A DNA stretch of 64,000 bases from Paenarthrobacter nicotinovorans (GTDB lineage: Bacteria; Actinomycetota; Actinomycetes; Actinomycetales; Micrococcaceae): NCBI RefSeq assembly GCF_021919345.1, contig NZ_CP089293.1:2728001-2792000 (forward strand), written 5' to 3'. Under the pieces are notes generated by a model, which was given only the letters and a program-made list of their open reading frames with translations, made no database searches and was not told the DNA's origin. How positions within the stretch are numbered: the first letter of the stretch is position 1; every line of letters begins with the position of its first letter. Both the position numbers and the translations under genes were made by a program. Shown here in pieces: positions 38,119 through 47,354 of this stretch.

Positions 38119-38871
38119 ATGGCACGAACCTTGCGGAGAGACACCGGGCTTGCTGTGGCGATCCTTGGGCTGGGACTCCTTCTGGCGCTGGCAGGCAACA
38201 TCCTCGTCGGCCAATGGCAGACTTCCCAACGACATCATCAGAGCCTTTCCTTTGATGTGTTGGCAGGATTTGCTGCAAGCGCCGCGGGAACAGCGATAGT
38301 TGCCTGGTGGGTGCTTTCCCTAGTGATGGCATTTCTCGCCGCCCTCCTCCACCGGGTGGGCGCCGGCAACAGAGCCACTGCCCTCTCCAGGTTCAGTCCC
38401 CCGTTCATGGTCAGGCTTGCGATAGCCGTACTGAGCATGAACCTCCTTGGCGGTGGCTTGGCTCAGGCAGACGTCCAACCAACGCCGGAGTGGATTCCGA
38501 CTTCCACGCACGGCCGCACAGTCCTCACGGAGCCGTCGCCTGCAGCCACGGGCGGAGTTGACAGCAGCAACACAACGTCCACCGCGCCCGATCCGGGCTG
38601 GCGGCCCCGGCCACCCGTGGTTGTTCCAGGGCTACTCAGCCAGCCAGGATCCCGCGATGCAGCAGCCGCACCCGGGAGCGTGAGCGGTGTGGAGGTAAAA
38701 GCCGGGGACACACTCTGGTCCATAGCCGCCTCGAGGCTGGCACCGTTTTCGACTGACGTGGATGTTGCCGCCGCATGGCCGAAGTGGTACGCCGCGAACC
38801 GCTCTGTCATCGGTGACAACCCCGCCGTACTGCTTCCAGGCCAAATCCTTCAACCTCCCGAACCCGCATAG
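38119..38871 (+). CDS. Membrane-anchored LysM-domain protein
   Basis: 250-residue protein with about three N-terminal hydrophobic segments (AVAILGLGLLLALAGNIL; FAASAAGTAIVAWWVLSLVMAFLAALL; LAIAVLSMNLLGGG), a Pro/Ser/Thr-rich linker, and a C-terminal LysM motif opening VEVKAGDTLWSIAASRL and ending VLLPGQILQPP. LysM binds peptidoglycan glycan strands. The ATG at 38119 has TGGGGG seven bases upstream. It lies just before an Rv3235-like gene and secA, as in many actinobacteria where LysM proteins sit in this position. Confidence 0.82.
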   Translation: MARTLRRDTGLAVAILGLGLLLALAGNILVGQWQTSQRHHQSLSFDVLAGFAASAAGTAIVAWWVLSLVMAFLAALLHRVGAGNRATALSRFSPPFMVRLAIAVLSMNLLGGGLAQADVQPTPEWIPTSTHGRTVLTEPSPAATGGVDSSNTTSTAPDPGWRPRPPVVVPGLLSQPGSRDAAAAPGSVSGVEVKAGDTLWSIAASRLAPFSTDVDVAAAWPKWYAANRSVIGDNPAVLLPGQILQPPEPA

Positions 38872-39021
38872 CAGCGGCAACGTCACACCCGGACTCAATG
38901 AAACAGCCGCCTACTCAGGGGCGGCAGCAAGCCTCACAGCAATCCCCAGCGTCATCCCAGCAGAAGCCACCCGAGCATAAGCGTTCCCCGCGCTTTGGCT
39001 CATGTAGTGAATGCCAGAGGT

Positions 39022-39453
39022 ATGACCTTGTCCGTTGCAACCGCAAACCGGCCCCCAATCCGCCAAGGCACCCAACGTGCCAGCGCCTCGTCCGGCTCGA
39101 CAAAAGGGGCCGACACAGACATCCGGTTGGTGGCGCGCAGTATTGCCCAGGCCGCCCTTGAGGTTCTTGCAGGCACGCGTCCGCTTGTGCAGTTGTCGCG
39201 CTCGCTGGACCCTGAATGCTATTTGGCCCTTCAACATCGCGCGGCTCTGACCCGCAAACATGCAGCGCGCAGCAAGGGAAGTCCACAACCGCACCTCAGC
39301 CCGATGGTCCGTTCGGTTCGCGCTTGTTCCATCAGTGAATCAATTTGCGAAGCCAGCATCGTCGTCGCTGAAGAGGGCCGTTGCCGTGCGGTTGCCATGC
39401 GACTCGAACGGACCGACGGCTTGTGGCAGGTTACTGCGCTGGAGATCGGCTGA
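39022..39453 (+). CDS. Rv3235-like protein (start uncertain)
   Basis: 143 residues from ATG 39022 (MTLSVATANRPPIRQGTQRA). The core IRLVARSIAQAALEVLAGTR-PLVQLSRSLDPECYLALQHRA and the C-terminal RAVAMRLERTDGLWQVTALE follow the pattern of the Rv3235 family, always near secA in actinobacteria; function unknown. The frame is open from 38902, but starts upstream are only GTG 39007 and TTG 38995, none with a clear ribosome-binding site. A separate reading frame starting ATG 38898 (MKQPPTQGRQQASQQSPASS) also looks like a natural N-terminus, so a frameshift in the assembly or a decayed gene is possible. Confidence 0.65.
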   Translation: MTLSVATANRPPIRQGTQRASASSGSTKGADTDIRLVARSIAQAALEVLAGTRPLVQLSRSLDPECYLALQHRAALTRKHAARSKGSPQPHLSPMVRSVRACSISESICEASIVVAEEGRCRAVAMRLERTDGLWQVTALEIG

Positions 39454-39481
39454 GTCCATGGGAGTCCGGGCCGGGGTCCAC

Positions 39482-39511
39482 AAGTCCGGATAAGTCCGGA
39501 TAAGTCCGGAT
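39482..39511. repeat. Three tandem copies of AAGTCCGGAT
   Basis: Three perfect 10-bp copies at 39482-39491, 39492-39501 and 39502-39511, directly before the hairpin at 39520-39558, between the Rv3235-like gene and the 3' end of secA. Possibly a small repeat expansion. Confidence 0.85.
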
Positions 39512-39519
39512 AAGGCGAA

Positions 39520-39558
39520 GGGGCGATCCCCGGACCGGTATGTCCGTGGGATCGCCCC
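39520..39558. terminator. Hairpin between convergent Rv3235-like gene and secA
   Basis: GGGGCGATCCC (39520-39530) pairs with GGGATCGCCCC (39548-39558), 11 bp, with an inner CGGACC.../...GTCCG pairing. There is no long U-tract, so it is a plausible but not classical terminator. Confidence 0.6.
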
Positions 39559-39583
39559 CTGGTGTTCCTAACGCTTATTGTTC

Positions 39584-42325
39584 CTAGCGGCGCTTCTTCT
39601 TCGCCGATTTGCGCTGTTCTTGGCTTGCTGCCTTGGCAGGGTTCCCTGAACGGCCCGACGCACGTCCTTCGATCCGCGTCTGCGTAGCGCCATCTTCACC
39701 GGGTGCGGTGTACTGCAATTGGGCCGGTTTCTCCGGTGCCTGCAGGCCAGCGGCCCGGATCTGGGGATCGTGATGTTCTGTGTGTCCCCCGGCTGCCGAA
39801 TCATCCGCCACTACGACATCCTCGGCCGGCGTCACTTCCACCTCAAGGTTGTACAGGAAACCGATGCTCTCCTCGCGGATGGCCTCCATCATGCTCTGGA
39901 ACATCACGAAGCCTTCGCGCTGGTATTCCACCAGCGGATCACGCTGCGCCATTGCTCGGAGCCCGATTCCCTCCTTGAGGTAGTCCATCTCGTAAAGGTG
40001 TTCCTGCCATTTACGCCCAAGAACCGACAGTACAACGCGGCGTTCCAGTTCCCGCATGCTCTCGGAACCGATGGCTTCTTCGCGTGCCTGATAGACGAGG
40101 CGCGCATCGGAGAGGATCTCTTCGCGCAGGAAATCAGCCGTAATCCTCGACTTGCCGCCAGCTTCCTCAATGACTTCTTCAGGGGTTACCGTCGCCGGGT
40201 ACAGGGTCTTCAGGTTCGTCCACAGCTGGTTGAAGTCCCAGTCGTCGCCATTGCCTTCAGCCGTTGCTGCATCAATGAGGGAGTTGATAGTGTCCTCAAG
40301 GAAGTACTGGACCTTTTCGTGCAGGTCATCGCCCTCAAGGATCCGACGGCGGTCGCCGTAGATTGCTTCACGCTGGCGGTTGAGGACGTCGTCGTATTTC
40401 AGGACGTTCTTGCGCTGTTCCGCGTTGCGGGCTTCCACCTGGCCCTGGGCCGAGGCGATGGCACGTGAGACAAGCTTTGACTCGAGTGCGACGTCGTCAG
40501 GTACCGAGCTGTTCATGAGCCGCTCAGCTGCCCCCGAATTGAACAGCCGCATGAGGTCGTCCGTGAGGGAGAGATAGAAACGGGATTCACCGGGGTCGCC
40601 CTGGCGTCCGGAACGGCCGCGCAACTGGTTGTCGATCCGGCGGGATTCATGTCGTTCCGTACCCAGGACGTAAAGCCCACCCAGGTTCAGCACTTCTTCG
40701 TGTTCGTCCTTGACGGCCTGCTTCGCTGCGGCGAGGGCCTCGGGCCAGGCGGCCTCGTACTCTTCGGAATTCTCCTCCGGGTCCAGTCCGCGCTTGGCGA
40801 GCTCGGCAATGGCGGTGAATTCGGCGTTGCCGCCCAGCATGATGTCGGTGCCACGGCCGGCCATGTTGGTTGCGACCGTAACTGCACCCTTGCGACCGGC
40901 CTGGGCAACGATGGATGCTTCCCGGGCGTGGTTCTTTGCGTTCAGGACTTCGTGGCGGATGCCTTCCTTGGCCAGCAGCTTGGAAAGGTATTCGCTCTTC
41001 TCAACACTCGTGGTACCGACCAGCACAGGCTGGCCGTTCTCGTGGCGCTCGGCGATATCCGCAACGACGGCGTCGAACTTTACAACCTCGTTCTTGTAGA
41101 CGAGGTCCGACTGGTCGATGCGCTGCATGTCACGGTTGGTGGGAATGGGAACCACGCCGAGCTTGTACGTGCTCATGAATTCGGCGGCTTCAGTCTCTGC
41201 CGTACCGGTCATGCCGGAGAGCTTTGAGTACATGCGGAAGTAGTTCTGCAACGTCACTGTGGCGAGGGTCTGGTTCTCAGCCTTGATCTCGACGTTTTCC
41301 TTGGCCTCAATGGCCTGGTGCATACCTTCGTTGTAGCGCCGTCCGGCCAGGATACGGCCGGTGTGCTCGTCAACAATCAGGACCTCGCCATCGAGGATGA
41401 CGTAATCCTTGTCCCGCTTGAAAAGTTCCTTGGCCTTGATGGCGTTGTTCAGGAAGCCGATGAGCGGCGTGTTGGCCGATTCGTAAAGGTTTTGGATCCC
41501 GAGGTAGTCCTCCACCTTTTCAATACCGGCTTCGAGGACTCCGACGGTTCGCTTCTTCTCGTCGACTTCATAGTCGACGTCGGGCTGGAGCCGAAGGACA
41601 ACCTTGGCAAATTCGCTGTACCAGCGGTTCGTGTCGCCTTGGGCCGGACCGGAAATGATGAGCGGTGTACGTGCCTCGTCGATGAGGATCGAGTCGACTT
41701 CATCCACAATCGCGAAGTTGTGTCCGCGCTGAACCAGCTCGCTGGCGTCCCAGGCCATGTTGTCCCGGAGGTAGTCGAAGCCGAATTCGTTGTTGGTGCC
41801 GTAGGTGATGTCCGCTGCGTACTGCTCCCTGCGGACCGTTGGATCCTGGTTGGAGAGGATGCAACCGCTGGTGAGGCCAAGGAAGCGGTAGACGCGGCCC
41901 ATGAGCTCGGACTGGTATTCAGCCAGGTAGTCATTGACCGTCACCACGTGCACGCCCTTGCCGGTGAGCGCATTCAAGTAAGCCGGCGCCGTAGCGACGA
42001 GGGTCTTGCCTTCACCGGTCTTCATTTCAGCGATGTTGCCCAGGTGAAGTGCTGCGCCGCCCATGAGCTGGACGTCGAAGTGGCGCATGCCCAGGGTTCG
42101 GGACGAGGCTTCACGCACAGCAGCGAAGGCTTCCGGCAGCAACGCGTCCAGCGTCTCCCCATCCTGGTACCGGGACCGAAGAACGTCCGTTTCGGCACGA
42201 AGTTCGGCATCCGTGAAGGACTTGAAAGAGTCTTCCAGGGCATTGATGGAATCGGCATAGTTCCGCAGTTGCTTGAGGGTCTTTTTGTCACCCGTGCGGA
42301 GAAGTTTTTCGATTAGTGATGCCAC
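39584..42325 (-). CDS. secA: Preprotein translocase ATPase SecA
   Basis: 913-residue motor of the Sec pathway, moving unfolded proteins through SecYEG. Walker A MKTGEGKT near 101-108, the DEAD-like [15 protein letters not shown] near 207, LRDNMAWD, and [10 protein letters not shown] all match SecA. The C-terminus is basic (SAKKKRR) and shows no CxC...C(H/C) zinc motif, so SecB-type docking is not expected. This copy stands in the place of mycobacterial secA1. It is downstream of hpf and the YcaQ-like gene on the same strand, and the 42-base gap holds a possible -10 (TAGACT, 42370-42375 read on the minus strand), so its own promoter is plausible. Confidence 0.97.
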   Translation of the reverse strand: MASLIEKLLRTGDKKTLKQLRNYADSINALEDSFKSFTDAELRAETDVLRSRYQDGETLDALLPEAFAAVREASSRTLGMRHFDVQLMGGAALHLGNIAEMKTGEGKTLVATAPAYLNALTGKGVHVVTVNDYLAEYQSELMGRVYRFLGLTSGCILSNQDPTVRREQYAADITYGTNNEFGFDYLRDNMAWDASELVQRGHNFAIVDEVDSILIDEARTPLIISGPAQGDTNRWYSEFAKVVLRLQPDVDYEVDEKKRTVGVLEAGIEKVEDYLGIQNLYESANTPLIGFLNNAIKAKELFKRDKDYVILDGEVLIVDEHTGRILAGRRYNEGMHQAIEAKENVEIKAENQTLATVTLQNYFRMYSKLSGMTGTAETEAAEFMSTYKLGVVPIPTNRDMQRIDQSDLVYKNEVVKFDAVVADIAERHENGQPVLVGTTSVEKSEYLSKLLAKEGIRHEVLNAKNHAREASIVAQAGRKGAVTVATNMAGRGTDIMLGGNAEFTAIAELAKRGLDPEENSEEYEAAWPEALAAAKQAVKDEHEEVLNLGGLYVLGTERHESRRIDNQLRGRSGRQGDPGESRFYLSLTDDLMRLFNSGAAERLMNSSVPDDVALESKLVSRAIASAQGQVEARNAEQRKNVLKYDDVLNRQREAIYGDRRRILEGDDLHEKVQYFLEDTINSLIDAATAEGNGDDWDFNQLWTNLKTLYPATVTPEEVIEEAGGKSRITADFLREEILSDARLVYQAREEAIGSESMRELERRVVLSVLGRKWQEHLYEMDYLKEGIGLRAMAQRDPLVEYQREGFVMFQSMMEAIREESIGFLYNLEVEVTPAEDVVVADDSAAGGHTEHHDPQIRAAGLQAPEKPAQLQYTAPGEDGATQTRIEGRASGRSGNPAKAASQEQRKSAKKKRR

Positions 42326-42367
42326 GTGAAAGTGCTCCCAGTCTCATGCTGCCGAATTCTGGCTGTT

Positions 42368-43657
42368 TCAGTCTACGGGAGAGACCAAGGCAGCGCGGCC
42401 GGGTTCACCTCTGAGCGGACTGGCGTTTCGGGGTTCGGCATAGGGAGGCGCCGGAGGTCCTGTGACCGCGTCCGCCAGGTCACCGGCGAGATCCCCTACC
42501 GGCCACACCACCACTTCCTGCAGTCCGAGCCAAGTCGCCATGAGCCCAAGTTCAGCAGCGAGCTCGACGGCGGTATCCGCCGGCGCGTCCGGCTCACGGA
42601 ACGCCGAGCGAACCAGCAGCTGACCTGATGCACGGTCTGCCTTCAGGTCAACCCTGGCTGCGAGGCCCTCCCTGAGCAGGAAGGGCAGCACGTAATAGCC
42701 GAACCGGCGCTTCGCGGCAGGGGTGTAGATCTCGATCCGGTAGTGGAATCCAAACAGTTCCTCAAGACGCCGCCGTTCGAAGACAAGGGAGTCAAAGGGA
42801 CTCAGCAGCGCCCGCCCTTCGGCCTTCCGTGGAAGCCTGGCATTGACGTGCTTGAAAGTCTCCCGTTCCCATCCCCGGACCGTCACTGGCTCCAGCACGC
42901 CCGCGCCCACCAGCCTTCGGACTGATTCCGCCCCCGCTTTGAGCGGCGTCCGGAAGTAGTCGGAAAAGCACCTAACGGTTCCTATGCCGTGGGCCTGGGC
43001 TGCTGCCTCAATAAGGCGGTCAAGGGCTTCCTCAGCATCCACGGCAGCCGTGGGATAGGTGGAGACCACCCGGGAGGTGGGGGTGTATTTGCGCTCAAAC
43101 TGGGGAGTCCGCGAAGCGGCTGAAACGCGCCCTTCTTCAAAAAGGTGCTCCAGGACCCTTTTGACGATGTTCCAGTTCCAGCCCCAGTTATCGCGATCGG
43201 CTGCGGGATTGTGTCCGAGTTTTGCGGTGAGTTCCGACGCCGTCATGGGCGGCCCGCTGCCCAGAGCCGCCAAAATCCGGTCTTCCATGTCCCGACGAAT
43301 ACCCGGATCCAGGCGATGCGCCCCCACCCACGCCCGCTTTTGCCACAGAAGCAGGTCCGCAAAATGCTCGGGTCGTATGAAGCTTGCCTCGTGCGCCCAG
43401 TACTCCATCATTTTCCGCGGCTTGCGGGACGAGAGGTTGAAAAGAATGTTGGTGTCGTAGTTTCCCAGCCGCGAGAAGAACGGAAGGTAGTGGCTGCGCG
43501 CGAGGACATTGACAGAATCGATCTGGACAAGCTGCAGTTGGGCAAAGGTCCGGCCCACTGCCCGTGAAGTCACGGGGCCAGCGGGCCGGACCTTTGCCAA
43601 TCCTTGAGCTGCCAATGCGATCCGCCGTGCCTGCGAGAGGCTCAGCGAAGCGGTCAT
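42368..43657 (-). CDS. YcaQ-family DNA glycosylase (winged-helix)
   Basis: 429-residue protein of the YcaQ/AlkZ family, in which E. coli YcaQ unhooks DNA interstrand crosslinks. The N-terminus SLSQARRIALAAQGL is family-typical, and QLVQIDSVNVLARSHYLPFF holds the catalytic region; Gln45-Ile46-Asp47 fits the Q-x-D form of YcaQ-type enzymes rather than the Q-x-Q form of AlkZ self-resistance enzymes. Further conserved segments are EYWAHEASF and the C-terminal GYYVLPFLLREG. It sits between hpf and secA. It is expected to repair alkylated or crosslinked bases in the nucleoid. Confidence 0.83.
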   Translation of the reverse strand: MTASLSLSQARRIALAAQGLAKVRPAGPVTSRAVGRTFAQLQLVQIDSVNVLARSHYLPFFSRLGNYDTNILFNLSSRKPRKMMEYWAHEASFIRPEHFADLLLWQKRAWVGAHRLDPGIRRDMEDRILAALGSGPPMTASELTAKLGHNPAADRDNWGWNWNIVKRVLEHLFEEGRVSAASRTPQFERKYTPTSRVVSTYPTAAVDAEEALDRLIEAAAQAHGIGTVRCFSDYFRTPLKAGAESVRRLVGAGVLEPVTVRGWERETFKHVNARLPRKAEGRALLSPFDSLVFERRRLEELFGFHYRIEIYTPAAKRRFGYYVLPFLLREGLAARVDLKADRASGQLLVRSAFREPDAPADTAVELAAELGLMATWLGLQEVVVWPVGDLAGDLADAVTGPPAPPYAEPRNASPLRGEPGRAALVSPVD

Positions 43658-43683
43658 TGGTATCCCTTCGTCAGATGCAGGCC

Positions 43684-44412
43684 TTACTTGGCGGTGGCTG
43701 CTTGGTCATCGGACCGATACGCGAGGATTTTCTCCTCGACGGCATCTTCGCCGGGTTCGCAGGTGGAATCGAGGGTAATCACACCGTAGGTCCAGCCACT
43801 GCGCCGATAGACAACCGATGGAGCGTTGGTTTCCTTATCCAGGAAGAGGTAGAAGTTGTGCCCCACCAGTTCCATGTTGTCCACCGCGTCATCCAGGGTC
43901 AGGGATGCCGCGGGGAACACCTTCCGGCGGATCAAAACAGGCGAGTCGCCGGCGGGGATGTCGTTCTCGATGTCATAAGGAGAATGCTCCACTGTTTCCG
44001 CAGCAGCCTCCTGGTGGTTGCTGGCCTCCACGTAGAGAGGCTCGTTGGCACTTGCGGGTTCAAGAGTTGCCGTAGCTTCCCGCACGGCCTTGGGCGTGTG
44101 CCGGCCGTGGTGCACCTTTTTCCGGTCCTTCGCACGACGAAGCCTCTCAAGCAGCTTGTTGTACGCCAGATCGAAGGCAGCGAATTTGTCAGCGGCTGTG
44201 GCCTCTGCACGGATGACGGGGCCACGGCCCAGGACTGTCACTTCGACGGTGAGCTCACCCGGCGTCTGCCGGGGATTGGTTTCCTTGGAAACCTTGGCGT
44301 CTACTCGCTGGACCTTGTCCCCCAACGATTCAATCTTTGAGATTTTCTCGCCGGCGTATTCGCGAAAGCGGTCTGAAACTGTCAGATTTCGTCCGCTGAT
44401 CATGAACTCCAT
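43684..44412 (-). CDS. hpf: Long-form ribosome hibernation promoting factor
   Basis: 242-residue long HPF that binds the 30S subunit and dimerises ribosomes to 100S particles in stationary phase or stress. The N-terminal S30AE domain runs MEFMISGRNLTVSDRFREYA to about residue 105, a linker follows, and the C-terminal dimerisation domain (about 175-235) has PVLIRRKVFPAASLTLDDAV and MELVGHNFYLFLDKE. The start is ATG 44412 with GGAGGGC directly upstream; the frame is open 13 codons more without a good site. It is part of the mtrA-to-secA run. Confidence 0.95.
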   Translation of the reverse strand: MEFMISGRNLTVSDRFREYAGEKISKIESLGDKVQRVDAKVSKETNPRQTPGELTVEVTVLGRGPVIRAEATAADKFAAFDLAYNKLLERLRRAKDRKKVHHGRHTPKAVREATATLEPASANEPLYVEASNHQEAAAETVEHSPYDIENDIPAGDSPVLIRRKVFPAASLTLDDAVDNMELVGHNFYLFLDKETNAPSVVYRRSGWTYGVITLDSTCEPGEDAVEEKILAYRSDDQAATAK

Positions 44413-44601
44413 GGTGCCCTCCAAATAACTCAGGTGACACGACAACGGCACTGTTGGGGGCTGATCTGACGGACAGTCGAGCCCCTTTCCGAGCCGCTAT
44501 CGACAGGTACATCTTTTCTTGGTACCCACAATCGACGTTAGTTCATCGCAACGCGTTATTCATCCTTTGGCCACTTATTTTTTGATTGAGTCTTAACAGC
44601 T

Positions 44602-45561
44602 TCACAGGTGGTCGTGTGCGGGCGCGATTGAGGCGTAGGCTGGTGGCCTCGTGGCCGCCAACACGACTGCTCCGCAGACCACGCCTCCTGCGGCCTCCAC
44701 CGCACGTGCTGCCTCGGCAAGGGTTGCCCCTGTCGTGAGGACGTCGTCCACAAGGATGCATCCCATTCCCCGGATCAGTCTGGTCCGTGTACGCCTGACG
44801 CGCATGGAACCCCTGACTTTGCGAGCCCTTTCTCCGCGCCCCAGCCCCTTCTGGCCTGAACCGCCGTCGCTGCCTTGACGACCCGGAATTGCATCCGCGA
44901 TTCCTGGCAACAGTGCCTGAAGGGATCCCCGACCGTCCCTGCGGAAGGGTAAAAACCGCACCTTGGTCAGCACATCACGGTGTGGGCATTGGGCCTGCGA
45001 GTGGCGCAACCGGAGTATGAGGAGCATCAAATGCAGTGGACTGAATCCGCGCTTACGGTAGGCGCCGCCGCTGGTGGGAACGGGCACAAGGCAGTAGCCG
45101 CTCTCATTGCCGACGGCAGCATCCACGGCCTTCCCAAGGCAACCTGCCAAAACACCCGCCAGACGCCACTGGCCGTAATGCTTGAACGAGAGCAGGCATT
45201 GTGCCAATTCGTCCCGGTAGGGTCCCGCAGCCACCACGCCGAGCCTCGCTCCGCCGTCGACAGTAACAAGGGCCGGCGATTGCAGCTCTGCCCGGAAGGG
45301 CTGACCACACAATTGGCGCACACGCTTGGCGCAGCCTGCGCAAAGGACGGTATCTTCCGCACCGCAACAGACGCATTCGACCGGAACCACAATTGTCCGA
45401 AGGTCTTCCAGCGCGCCTTCCAAGGCCGCAATCAGCCGGGCAATCCGACTGTCGTCCCGTCCGCGGCGACGTGCCCTCCCCGGGTCGGGCGCCAGCAGGT
45501 CAGGGTCCGGTGCGGTACGGCTTCCTCCGCTGGACGGCCAACTGCCGGGTGAAAGGTTCAT
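44602..45561 (-). CDS. comF: ComF family phosphoribosyltransferase-like protein
   Basis: 319-residue protein with a zinc-finger-like start (CVCCGAED...LCAGC) and a type I PRTase fold. The PRPP-binding motif CILVDDVLTTGATL is near the C-terminus, and a flexible loop region LLSFKHYGQWRLAGVLAG lies in the middle. ComF (ComFC) supports natural transformation in competent species; in actinobacteria the role is less clear. The segment around 225-260 carries a Gly/Arg-rich insertion (GSDGGSGQKGLGRGERARK). It lies 74 bases after lpqB on the same strand. Confidence 0.9.
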   Translation of the reverse strand: MNLSPGSWPSSGGSRTAPDPDLLAPDPGRARRRGRDDSRIARLIAALEGALEDLRTIVVPVECVCCGAEDTVLCAGCAKRVRQLCGQPFRAELQSPALVTVDGGARLGVVAAGPYRDELAQCLLSFKHYGQWRLAGVLAGCLGKAVDAAVGNESGYCLVPVPTSGGAYRKRGFSPLHLMLLILRLRHSQAQCPHRDVLTKVRFLPFRRDGRGSLQALLPGIADAIPGRQGSDGGSGQKGLGRGERARKVRGSMRVRRTRTRLIRGMGCILVDDVLTTGATLAEAARAVEAAGGVVCGAVVLAATRPPAYASIAPAHDHL

Positions 45562-45635
45562 CGACCCAGTTTGTACCGGGGCCAGCGAAGGATGAAGATA
45601 CGAAGCGTGCTATGTGGATACTCTGTCCGCAGGTC

Positions 45636-47354
45636 TCACCCTGGGAAAGCCGGCTCCGTGGGACCTTTGAGTTGCAGCTCCCAGCCGTTTCCGACCCGTT
45701 GGAAGATTCCGGCCTCGGATTGGCCGAAGATCTGCTCGGGACCATTGCCCGCGCTGATGCTGGTCAGGCCATCCCAGGGTGCGAGTTGTTGTGCTTCACC
45801 CGATGCGAGGGAGAGCAGCTCCGGAACCACTGTGGACGTGGCCGAAGCGGACATCACTGCCACGGTCGAAGCATTCACCCAGACTCCCTGGTCTGCCGCC
45901 CCGGTGGTGAGGAGCGTGATGGGAGCAGTGAGATCCTTGGGCACGCCATCGGGATTCCGGACGATGCCGGCGATCTGCACGGTGGATTTCCCGTTGGCCT
46001 CGGAAATGACCAGCGCCCTGGTTCCCTCCCGGGAAACCCTGAAGTCCTTCACGGTGCGACCGGAAAGCCATGACGGGGTTATGGTCACGTTGGGAATTGC
46101 CATACCGGGCGCGATGCCGGTGGGTTTGTAGGCCACCACTTCTGCCGCCCCGTTGGCCCCCGGACCCGCTGTCCACACCCAGTCCTGCGGACTGAAGGAT
46201 GGACCGGTGAGGGTACTTCTGGTAGTCAGCTGGCGGGCGGGCTGGCCGGGTTCGATCGAATAAAGGGTGGTCTTGTCCCCGTTGAGGAAGGCAGTTGTCT
46301 GGGATGCCGGTGATTCGGCAGGCGAATGCGGACCGAGCCCGGCGACCGACTGGATATCGGGGAGCGGCGTGATCCGGTTGTTTTCGTAACGAACCAGCTC
46401 GCCGTTGTTCACCGCGATCTGCCGGGCCGGAACGGTCTTGTCCACCACTGGTGGCAGGACCGTGCCATTGTCTTCCACACGGACCAGGTCCTGGTCTGCC
46501 CGCAATTGCACGTTGATGACATCCGGTTGGCTACGGAACGTTAGAGCCAACTGGTTCTGCATCCTTTGGCGGTCTTCCGCAGAAGCGTCGAACAACTCCT
46601 TGGCCGAGAGATCCACCTGCGCAGCACCTGAAACGACCGGAACGGATTCACGCGCGAGCTTCATTCCTGACGGGAAGGCACTGACAACTGCCCCCCGCAG
46701 ATACGGCGCCGGACCGGCCAGCAAGGCACTGGTCATGGATTTGACCGTGTTCTTCTTGATGAACCACCGGTAATCGGGCACCGCATAGGTGAAGGTTGGG
46801 TCATAGAAGTAGATGGGGAACGCTCCGTAGATCACCTTGAACGTTTCCTCGGGAATCGCGGTTCCGTCCGGCACCTTGGAGATCCGCCACTGACCCTCCA
46901 CCTGTTCGAGCGTCAGCGGGATGGTCTCCTTGGTCCCGGGCGGGTATTGCGTCGCAACGCCGTCGGCGTCCACGGAGTAGGCGAGGTCGAGCACGTAAAG
47001 GTACTCGTTTTCCCCGGAGGACTTGACCACTTCTGCCTCGCGGAAAACGATCGCCCGCTTATCCGGCTTCCACGTAACCGACTGGGCCTGCGTCAAGTAC
47101 TGGCGGGCCACAGGATAGTCATCCTCATAGCCGCTGCCGGCCATGTAGAAGTCCTCGATGATCGCTTCGGGACTTGATCCCTCACGGGGCGCAGCGGGGA
47201 AAAACACCGGTGCGTTGGGATTTCCAGCGCCTTCGTCCTTGCTCTTGCCAACCGGGCCCGAACGCGGAATCTGTGCACAGGATGAGAGCAGCAGCATGAT
47301 GACAGCCAACAGCGCGAGGATTACCCCGCGGCGCCGGCGTCCGGGCTGAGTCAT
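45636..47354 (-). CDS. lpqB: LpqB family lipoprotein of the MtrAB system
   Basis: 572-residue lipoprotein. The signal peptide has core [13 protein letters not shown] with lipobox LSSC (Cys26), then a GerMN-type domain and a propeller-like C-terminal half. LpqB binds the extracellular part of the MtrB kinase and affects MtrA phosphorylation in mycobacteria. The ATG overlaps the mtrB stop (47351-47354), so the genes are translated together. The mature N-terminus [12 protein letters not shown] is close to those of other LpqB proteins. Confidence 0.95.
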   Translation of the reverse strand: MTQPGRRRRGVILALLAVIMLLLSSCAQIPRSGPVGKSKDEGAGNPNAPVFFPAAPREGSSPEAIIEDFYMAGSGYEDDYPVARQYLTQAQSVTWKPDKRAIVFREAEVVKSSGENEYLYVLDLAYSVDADGVATQYPPGTKETIPLTLEQVEGQWRISKVPDGTAIPEETFKVIYGAFPIYFYDPTFTYAVPDYRWFIKKNTVKSMTSALLAGPAPYLRGAVVSAFPSGMKLARESVPVVSGAAQVDLSAKELFDASAEDRQRMQNQLALTFRSQPDVINVQLRADQDLVRVEDNGTVLPPVVDKTVPARQIAVNNGELVRYENNRITPLPDIQSVAGLGPHSPAESPASQTTAFLNGDKTTLYSIEPGQPARQLTTRSTLTGPSFSPQDWVWTAGPGANGAAEVVAYKPTGIAPGMAIPNVTITPSWLSGRTVKDFRVSREGTRALVISEANGKSTVQIAGIVRNPDGVPKDLTAPITLLTTGAADQGVWVNASTVAVMSASATSTVVPELLSLASGEAQQLAPWDGLTSISAGNGPEQIFGQSEAGIFQRVGNGWELQLKGPTEPAFPG

